From NCBI RefSeq assembly GCF_014651135.1, contig NZ_BMWH01000014.1, positions 62,001 to 126,000 of the forward strand: a stretch of 64,000 nt of DNA, in the 5' to 3' direction. The stretch's first letter is position 1; every line of letters starts with the position of its first letter. The stretch comes from Streptomyces echinoruber. GTDB lineage: Bacteria; Actinomycetota; Actinomycetes; Streptomycetales; Streptomycetaceae. This document shows, one piece after another, positions 58,275-64,000 of the stretch. The translations under genes and the position numbers were made by a program. The notes under the pieces are model-generated. The model was given only the letters and a program-made list of their open reading frames with translations, did no database searches and was not told where the DNA came from.

Positions 58275-60662
58275 ATGGGACGAGCGGAAGAGAGACGAGC
58301 GCGGCAGCGCGGCGGCCGCCGCGCTGCGCCCAGGAACCGCTCGGCGCAGACCGCGCCGGCCGCGTCGCCGGCCGGGTCGCCGTCCGTGGCGGCGCCGGGC
58401 GGCCGCGCGGCCGCCCGCCGCGCCGGACGGGGCGGGCGGGGCGCCGGGCCCCGCAAGGGCGGCATACGCCGGTTCTTCACCTGGAAGAGGATCCTCGGCA
58501 CGTTCTTCGGCCTGTGCCTGCTCGGCATCGGCGGCTTCGTCGTGCTCTACCTGCTCGTGCCCATCCCCAAGGGCAACCCCATCGCGACGCAGCAGAGCAA
58601 CGTCTACAAGTACAGCGACGGCACGATCATGGCCCGCGACGGCAAGGTCAACCGCGAGAGCGTGGACCTGTCCAAGGTGCCCAAGCCCGTCCAGCGCTGC
58701 TTCGTCGCCGCCGAGAACAAGACCTTCTACACCGACTCCGGCGTCGACCTGAAGGGCACCGCCCGCGGCCTGATCAACACCCTCACCGGCAAGGGCACGC
58801 AGGGCGGTTCGACCATCACCCAGCAGTACGTCAAGAACTACTACCTCAGCCAGGAACAGACCGTCACGCGCAAGCTGAAGGAACTGGTCATCGCGTTGAA
58901 GGTGGACCGCGAGAAGACCAAGGAGGACATTCTCGCCGGCTACATCAACACCAGCTACTACGGCCGCGGCGCCTACGGCATCCAGGCCGCGGCGCAGGCC
59001 TACTACCGCGTCGACGCGAGCCGGCTCACCGTCGAGCAGGGCGCCTACCTCGCCGCACTGCTGCAGGCGCCGAGCCAGTACGACTGGGCGGTGGCCACCG
59101 ACACCGGCAAGAGGCTGGTGAAGGCCCGCTGGAACTACGTCCTGGACAACATGGTCGAGCAGGGCTGGCTGGACAAGGGCGCCCGGGACCGCATGACGTT
59201 CCCGGTGCCCAAGGAGCCCAAGGCCACGCCCGGCAGCGAAGGACAGAAGGGCTACCTGATCGACCTGGCCAACAAGCAGCTCGAACAGCAGCTGATGAAG
59301 CAGCAGGGCCTCAGCGCCTCCGAGGCCCAGGCCAGGGTCGAGCACCAGGGCTGGACCGTCACCCTGAACATCGACCGGCACAAGCAGACCGCGCTGGAGA
59401 AGGCCGTCAAGGCGCAGCTGACCAGCAAACTGGACAAGAAGAAGCGCAAGGTCGACGGGGCGGTGCAGGCCGGCGCGGTCTCGGTCGACCCGCGCACCGG
59501 GCGGATCGTGGCGCTGTACGGCGGCGTCGACTACTTCGACCACTACCTCAGCAACGCCACCCGGGACGACTACCAGCCCGCCTCCACCTTCAAGCCGGTC
59601 ATCCTGGCCGCCGCCCTGGACGGCGGCGCCCGCACCCAGGACGGCACCCCGATCACACCGAACACGGTCTACGACGGCACCAGCAAACGCCCGGTGGTGG
59701 ACCACGGCACCAAGGTCGGCTTCGCCCCCGAGAACGAGGACGACCGGGACTACGGCGACATCACCGTGCAGACGGCGATGAACAAGTCCGTCAACTCCGT
59801 CTTCGCGCAGATGGGCGTCGACGTCGGCATGCGGGAGGTGCTGAACGTCGCCGGCCGGCTCGGCATGGACACCGCCGGGCTGAAGGCGGTGCCCGCGCAG
59901 ACCCTGGGCAGCATGGGCGCGAGCCCGCTGCAGATGGCCGGCGTCTACGCCACCCTCGACAACCACGGCCGGAAGGTCACCCCGAGCATCATCAAGTCGG
60001 CCGAGCAGCAGGGCCGCAGGCTGCAACTGCCGGACCCGGTGGGCGACCGGGTGATCGGCCGCGAGGCCGCCGACACCGTGACCTCCGTGCTGACCGGCGT
60101 GGTCGACGACGGCACCGCCAGGACCTCGGTGCGCGACAACCCGCTGCGCGGCGGCCAGCCGGTCGCCGGCAAGACGGGAACCTCCGACAACGACAAGTCG
60201 GCCTGGTTCGTGGGCTACACGCCCAAGCTGGTCACCGCGGTCGGCCTGTTCGGCGAGGACCCCACAACCCACGCCCAGATCCCCCTCACCGGCGCCACCG
60301 GCCTCATTCCCGGCACCGGCCGCATCAACGGCGGCGGCTACCCGGCGCAGATCTGGGCGGCCTACACCTTCGGCGTGATGGACGGCGTCACCCGGTTCGA
60401 CCTGCAGACCACGCAGGGCGCGGCGGTCCGGCCGTCCAGCACGCCGAGCGTGACCCGGACCCCGTCGCAGACGCCGTCGCACACCCCCAGCAGCTCCCCG
60501 CCGGCCTCCCCGTCGCCGTCCGAGACCCCGTCGCAGACTCCCTCCGGCACCCCGTCGCAGACCCCGTCGACCCCGCCGCCCACGGCACCGACGGCGACCG
60601 CCTCGGGCAGCGGCCGCCCGACACCACCGGACAACCCGCTGCTGCCCGGCGACGGCCAGTGA
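58275..60662 (+). CDS. Class A penicillin-binding protein (GT51 + transpeptidase)
   Basis: 795 aa; ATG 58275. Basic cytoplasmic leader, then a membrane helix (LGTFFGLCLLGIGGFVVLYL). GT51 transglycosylase: RCFVAAENKTFYTDSGVDLK (catalytic Glu in AENKTF), GGSTITQQYVKNYYLSQEQT, RKLKELVIALKVDREKTKED. Transpeptidase: SxxK in ASTFKPV, SxN in KSVNS, KTG in GKTGTSDNDKSAWFVGYTP. The last 80 residues are TPSQTPS-type repeats, presumably wall-spanning and glycosylatable. It polymerises and cross-links peptidoglycan. Confidence 0.96.
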   Translation: MGRAEERRARQRGGRRAAPRNRSAQTAPAASPAGSPSVAAPGGRAAARRAGRGGRGAGPRKGGIRRFFTWKRILGTFFGLCLLGIGGFVVLYLLVPIPKGNPIATQQSNVYKYSDGTIMARDGKVNRESVDLSKVPKPVQRCFVAAENKTFYTDSGVDLKGTARGLINTLTGKGTQGGSTITQQYVKNYYLSQEQTVTRKLKELVIALKVDREKTKEDILAGYINTSYYGRGAYGIQAAAQAYYRVDASRLTVEQGAYLAALLQAPSQYDWAVATDTGKRLVKARWNYVLDNMVEQGWLDKGARDRMTFPVPKEPKATPGSEGQKGYLIDLANKQLEQQLMKQQGLSASEAQARVEHQGWTVTLNIDRHKQTALEKAVKAQLTSKLDKKKRKVDGAVQAGAVSVDPRTGRIVALYGGVDYFDHYLSNATRDDYQPASTFKPVILAAALDGGARTQDGTPITPNTVYDGTSKRPVVDHGTKVGFAPENEDDRDYGDITVQTAMNKSVNSVFAQMGVDVGMREVLNVAGRLGMDTAGLKAVPAQTLGSMGASPLQMAGVYATLDNHGRKVTPSIIKSAEQQGRRLQLPDPVGDRVIGREAADTVTSVLTGVVDDGTARTSVRDNPLRGGQPVAGKTGTSDNDKSAWFVGYTPKLVTAVGLFGEDPTTHAQIPLTGATGLIPGTGRINGGGYPAQIWAAYTFGVMDGVTRFDLQTTQGAAVRPSSTPSVTRTPSQTPSHTPSSSPPASPSPSETPSQTPSGTPSQTPSTPPPTAPTATASGSGRPTPPDNPLLPGDGQ

Positions 60663-60665
60663 CGT

Positions 60666-60701
60666 CAGGGGGCGCCCGGCTTGAAGGCCGGGCGCCCCCT
60701 G
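60666..60701. terminator. Strong hairpin between PBP and SpoIIE-like genes
   Basis: CAGGGGGCGCCCGGC (60666-60680) and GCCGGGCGCCCCCTG (60687-60701) form a perfect 15-bp stem with loop TTGAAG, 4 bp after the PBP stop. It can serve both convergent transcripts. Confidence 0.88.
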
Positions 60702-60790
60702 CCACGTCCTGACGTCCTGCTCCGGATCTCTGCCCGGCTCAGACCTGGGTCGCAGATCTGGGCCTCAGACCCGGATCTCAACCCCGGATC

Positions 60791-62905
60791 TCAGCCCTGG
60801 TTCCGGTTCAGCTCGAACCACACCACCTTGCCCGCGCTCAGCCGCGTCGCCCCCCACCGCCGGGCCAGCCGGTTGACGAGGTACAGGCCGCGGCCGCCCT
60901 CGTCGGTGGCGCGGGCCTGGCGCAGGCGGGGCAGCTGGGGCACGTCGTCGCCGACCTCGCAGCGCAGCACGTCCGTGCGCAGCAGGCGCAGGGTGACCGG
61001 GCGGGAGGCATAGCGCACGGCGTTGGTGACGACCTCGCTGACCAGCAGCTCGACGGAGTCGCTCAGCTCCTCCAGGCCCCAGCGGGCCAGGGCGCGGCGG
61101 GCCAGGCGGCGGGCCTTGGCGGGAGCGGAGTCCTCCGGCTCCAGGAACCAGTACGCCACGTCGCTCGGCGCGATCCCGTCGAAGCGGGCGGCGAGCAGCG
61201 CGATGTCGTCGTCCCGGTCGCCCGGGCCGAGCATGTCCAGCACCTCGTCGCACAGCGCCTCCAGGGGCGGCGGGTGGTCCGGCCCCGTGAGCTGCGCCGT
61301 CGCCGACAGCTTCTCCCGCAGCTGCTCTATGCCGGTCCACACGTCCCGCAGCCGGGACTCCACCAGCCCGTCGGTGTACAGCAGCAGCGTCGCCCCGGCC
61401 GGCGCCTCCAGCTCGACCGCCTCGAAATCGACGCCGCCGACGCCGATGGGCGCGCCCGCCGGCACGTGCAGCACCTCGGCCCGGCCGCCCAGGTGCAGCA
61501 GGACGGGCGGCGGGTGGCCGGCGTTGGCGATGGTGATGCGGTGCGCGACCGGGTCGTAGACGGCGTACAGGCAGGTCGCCATGCGGTCGATGCCGAGCCG
61601 CTGCGCCTGTTCGTCGAGGTGGTGCAGCACCTCCTGCGGCGGCAGGTCGAGGCCGGCCAGGGTCTGCGCGGTGGTGCGCAGCTGGCCCATGATCGCCGCG
61701 GAGGTCATGGAGTGGCCCATGACGTCGCCGACGACGAGCGCGACCCGGCTGCCGGGCAGCGGGATCGCGTCGTACCAGTCGCCGCCCACCCGCGCGGTCT
61801 CGGCCGCGGGCAGGTAGCGGGAGGCCAGCCGCACGCCGGTGCAGCGCGGCAGGGTCTCCGGGAGCATGGTGCGCTGCAGCTCGTCGGCGATGTAGGCCTC
61901 GCGGCCGTAGAGCACCGCCTTGTCGATGCCGAGCGCGCTGTGCGTGGCGAGCTGGGCGGCGACCAGCAGGTCGTCCGGTTCGAACGCGAGCCGTTCGGCG
62001 CGGCGCAGGAACAGCGCGGCGCCGATCACCCGGCGCCGGCCGCGCAGCGGCGCGAGGATCGCGTGCTGCCCGCCCGGCACGGTCGCGTCACCGGCGCCGG
62101 CCTCGCCCAGGAGCTCGGCCAGCGCCGCCTGCGCGGCCGGGGTGTCGGTGAACACCGGCCGCACGCCGCGCAGCACCTCGCCGAGCGCGCTGCCGGGCCG
62201 CACCTCGCACAGCTCGGCGCCGCCCACGGACAGCTCCGGCTCGGGCGGCAGCGCGGGCACGAAGCCCACCCCGTCGGTGTCCCGCTCCGGCGGTATCCGG
62301 TCGGTGCGGCGCAGCCGCAGCACCAGCGGCCCGACGGGCCGCTCGTCGCCCACGGGCAGCGGTTCGCGCAGGTAGACGAGGATCGCGTCGGAGAACGTCG
62401 GCACCGTCGCCCGGCACAGGCCCATCACGATCTCGTCCAGGTCCATGCCGCGCGCGATGCGCCGGGTGGCCGCGCCCACGAAGCGCAGCCGGTCCCCGTC
62501 CCGCCGCATCGGCATGGGCCGGCCCGGGGGCAGTCCCTGGCCGGTACGGCGCTCCCGGCCGCCCGGCGGCTCGAGAGCCTCGGCGGAACGCTCCTGCTCG
62601 CCACTCGGCTGCACCGGGATGCCCTCCGGGACGGGACGCGGGCGGTGATGGATGTCCGGCTCGGCGGCCGCCGGCTGCGCGTGCTCGGGACCGGCACCGC
62701 CGGGCGCGGGCGTGAGAGCGGCCGCGTCCGCCGGGTCGGCGGATTCCCCGCCGGTGCGGGACTGCGCGGGTAAAGCGGTGACGTCCGGGGCGAGCGGCGG
62801 TGTCGGGGTGTGCAGCAGCGCCCCACGGGGGTCCAGGGGGTCCACGCCCGCCGGGGGGTGCTCGAAGGAGGAGGTCCGGTGCTCCGTCACGCGTGTCGAA
62901 TCCAT
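60791..62905 (-). CDS. GAF-PP2C(SpoIIE)-HATPase regulatory protein
   Basis: 704 aa. Residues 1-130 disordered. A GAF-like domain lies at about 135-330 (IARGMDLDEIVMGLCRATVP, ILAPLRGRRRVIGAALFLRR). PP2C/SpoIIE phosphatase about 345-560: LASRYLPAAETARVGGDWYD (VGGDWYD), LVVGDVMGHSMTSAAIMGQL, metal Asp in LLLYTDGLVESR, and DDDIALLAARF. A C-terminal anti-sigma-type HATPase (SVELLVSEVVTNAVRYASRP, DEGGRGLYLVNRLARRWG) has an intact N-box. Typical of Streptomyces partner-switch regulators acting on anti-sigma-factor antagonists. Confidence 0.93.
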   Translation of the reverse strand: MDSTRVTEHRTSSFEHPPAGVDPLDPRGALLHTPTPPLAPDVTALPAQSRTGGESADPADAAALTPAPGGAGPEHAQPAAAEPDIHHRPRPVPEGIPVQPSGEQERSAEALEPPGGRERRTGQGLPPGRPMPMRRDGDRLRFVGAATRRIARGMDLDEIVMGLCRATVPTFSDAILVYLREPLPVGDERPVGPLVLRLRRTDRIPPERDTDGVGFVPALPPEPELSVGGAELCEVRPGSALGEVLRGVRPVFTDTPAAQAALAELLGEAGAGDATVPGGQHAILAPLRGRRRVIGAALFLRRAERLAFEPDDLLVAAQLATHSALGIDKAVLYGREAYIADELQRTMLPETLPRCTGVRLASRYLPAAETARVGGDWYDAIPLPGSRVALVVGDVMGHSMTSAAIMGQLRTTAQTLAGLDLPPQEVLHHLDEQAQRLGIDRMATCLYAVYDPVAHRITIANAGHPPPVLLHLGGRAEVLHVPAGAPIGVGGVDFEAVELEAPAGATLLLYTDGLVESRLRDVWTGIEQLREKLSATAQLTGPDHPPPLEALCDEVLDMLGPGDRDDDIALLAARFDGIAPSDVAYWFLEPEDSAPAKARRLARRALARWGLEELSDSVELLVSEVVTNAVRYASRPVTLRLLRTDVLRCEVGDDVPQLPRLRQARATDEGGRGLYLVNRLARRWGATRLSAGKVVWFELNRNQG

Positions 62906-63081
62906 CCGTCCGGGGTCGCGCGCCGTGCGTGCCCACGTGCGTGCATAGCGTCCCGCAGAAGTCCCGATACCCGGAATACGTGTCCCGGGAACGGGATTCC
63001 CGCGCGGTCAGAGCATGGTGCCGTGCCGCCGGCGGTCCGGTTGCGGCCCCGGCCGGTGACGCCCTCGTACTCCTCGCTCAC
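62887..63081 (-). CDS. Possible small ORF in the SpoIIE-like leader
   Basis: 64 codons from GTG 63081 (GAGGGG 9 bases upstream): MSEEYEGVTGRGRNRTAGGT then less convincing sequence. The first 20 codons have strong G/C third positions, the rest do not, and the end overlaps the phosphatase start. It may be a leader peptide or not translated at all. Confidence 0.25.
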   Translation of the reverse strand: MSEEYEGVTGRGRNRTAGGTAPCSDRAGIPFPGHVFRVSGLLRDAMHARGHARRATPDGWIRHA

Positions 63082-63233
63082 GTCCAGCCGCCCCTCGGTG
63101 ACGTTCGGTCAGAACCGGCGCACGTTCCGGCGGTTGCCGACCCGACCCCCGTTGCTCCCGGTGCGCCCACCCGCCGGCCCGACCGCCACCCCTCGACGAC
63201 GGCGCTGCGCACCGGCAGTATTCCACTGTTGCG

Positions 63234-63271
63234 GACGACGATCCTACGTTTCCAGCCTGGGGGCACATCAA
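63234..63271 (-). promoter_or_regulatory. Possible promoter upstream of the SpoIIE-like gene
   Basis: On the minus strand TTGATG (63271-63266), 19-bp spacer, TAGGAT (63246-63241), a good principal-sigma -10. The leader to 62905 would be over 300 bases. The rest of 62906-63276 shows no other gene besides the small frame noted at 62887-63081. Confidence 0.4.
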
Positions 63272-63276
63272 GGGTC

Positions 63277-63975
63277 TCACGAGGACACGGGGGCGGACGT
63301 GCGGTCCCAGTCGTCCGGCAGGACCGGCACCGACCAGGCAGGATCGGGCCGCCAGTGCTGCCAGCCGTCGCAGAACGGCGGACCCCAGGCGCGGATCACC
63401 TCCACCGCGGCCCGCCCGGCCGCCCGCACCCGCTCGGCCTGCGCGGCGTCCATCAGGCCGTCGCGCTGGGCCTGCGCGAACTCGTCCTCGTCGCGCCAGT
63501 GCCAGCTGCCGTCGGGGTGCACGGAGATGTCCAGGAAATGGTCCTCGGAGTCCACCCCGCCGGACCACCGCGCCAGCGGCTCCTCCAGGTTGACGTACCA
63601 GTTCTTGAAACGCCAGCCCGGTTCCCAGAACAGCCACACCGACCACGGCTCGCCCGGCCGCGCCAGCTTCAGCACGCCCGTGCCGAACCACCGGTCGCGC
63701 CGCACGGCCCGCGGCTTGGTGTAGCGGGACTCCAGGGGCTCCTGGTGCAGGGGCGTACCGTCGGCCAGGACCGGCCTGACGCACTCCGTGCCGGGCGCCA
63801 TCCACACGGCCAGCACCTCGGCGTCGTCCCGGACGACGGTGACGGGGCGGGCGATGTGGAAGCGGTCGCCGGCGTTCTCCCGGTAGCGCCACAGGATGTG
63901 GCTGCCCGGGGTCCAGCGCCCCACCGGTCCGTCCGCTTCCGTTTCCACGCGTCTCATCGCTCCGCCGTCTGTCAT
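63277..63975 (-). CDS. DUF402 (FomD-barrel) phosphohydrolase-like protein
   Basis: 232 aa. ATG 63975 is preferred: TAATAT ends 6 bases before it, giving a leaderless mRNA; ATG 63957 is an alternative. Features: SHILWRYRENAGDRFHIARP, PGTECVRPVLADGTPLHQEP, WSVWLFWEPGWRFKNWYVNL, GVDSEDHFLDISVHPDGSWH and DEDEFAQAQRDGLMDAAQAE. The D-x-D..LD...D pattern matches DUF402 metal-binding residues; relatives hydrolyse nucleoside diphosphates or CMP-linked phosphonates. Substrate unknown. Confidence 0.88.
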   Translation of the reverse strand: MTDGGAMRRVETEADGPVGRWTPGSHILWRYRENAGDRFHIARPVTVVRDDAEVLAVWMAPGTECVRPVLADGTPLHQEPLESRYTKPRAVRRDRWFGTGVLKLARPGEPWSVWLFWEPGWRFKNWYVNLEEPLARWSGGVDSEDHFLDISVHPDGSWHWRDEDEFAQAQRDGLMDAAQAERVRAAGRAAVEVIRAWGPPFCDGWQHWRPDPAWSVPVLPDDWDRTSAPVSS

Positions 63976-63981
63976 GCACAG

Positions 63982-63987
63982 ATATTA
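63982..63987 (-). promoter_or_regulatory. -10 box for leaderless DUF402 mRNA
   Basis: TAATAT on the minus strand, separated from the ATG by six bases. The -35 would lie beyond 64000, so it cannot be seen. Confidence 0.55.
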
Positions 63988-64000
63988 GGTGCCGCAGGCA

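Noticed and set aside
1..64000. tRNA or rRNA genes
   Set aside because: No cloverleaf with a GGTTCGAATCC-type arm or rRNA-like stretch was seen in the gaps.

Overview
The window is Streptomyces-like chromosomal DNA. GC is very high, third codon positions are almost all G or C, GTG starts are frequent, and genes often overlap by 4 bp (ATGA/GTGA) or 1 bp (TGATG). Family content agrees: a WhiJ/AbaA-type regulator with DUF397, DUF5753 and RHH/SPFH proteins, secreted chitinase and arabinofuranosidase, Tad pilus genes, and the ahpD-ahpC/oxyR locus. No tRNA, rRNA or CRISPR array was seen.

Layout. 1-2.3 kb: a two-gene EACC1 plus caspase-like/beta-propeller conflict system. 2.5-7.5 kb: a secreted serine protease, a D-amino-acid catabolic pair (D-threonine-aldolase-like deaminase and N-acyl-D-amino-acid deacylase) and a conserved hypothetical gene. 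7.5-9.3 kb: an AbaA/WhiJ-like module of XRE-DUF5753, DUF397 and a divergent degenerate HATPase. 9.4-15.7 kb: a visibly lower-GC accessory island. It holds an intact IS5-family element, a DUF1643 gene, a predicted PD-(D/E)XK nuclease with HEAT-like repeats, a small XRE regulator, a divergent zinc-finger DNA methyltransferase, an IS1380 transposase remnant, and the immunity gene and toxic tip of an RHS polymorphic toxin. 15.7-21.3 kb: the high-GC body of the RHS toxin and its two upstream partners. 21.6-29 kb: GNAT, GH54 arabinofuranosidase with duplicated ricin-type lectin domains, AraC, DUF2975/XRE, an ISAs1 scrap, and a GH18 chitinase behind a dre-like, chitin-responsive promoter.

29.4-42.9 kb: a Tad/Flp pilus locus (CpaB, TadZ, two TadE-like pseudopilins, TadA, TadB, TadC, an embedded histidine kinase/response regulator pair, Flp pilin, a TadG-like protein, a lipoprotein, an OmpA-like protein). 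DUF192 and an A24 prepilin peptidase follow. 42.9-52.8 kb is more core-like: a RibD-type reductase, a luciferase-like monooxygenase, a 6C-type small RNA candidate, isoprenyl transferase, PIN-PhoH ATPase, a secreted SLT transglycosylase, an AI-2E family membrane protein, ahpD, ahpC and divergent oxyR. 52.9-64 kb: a padR-ABC transporter operon, an SPFH/RHH pair with a palindromic operator, a class A penicillin-binding protein, a GAF/PP2C/HATPase regulator and a leaderless DUF402 gene.

The most interesting parts are the nuclease/methyltransferase island, where the IS inverted repeat supplies the DUF1643 stop codon, and the RHS locus, where composition changes at the toxin-tip boundary. Function statements rest on motifs and family knowledge, not on database searches.
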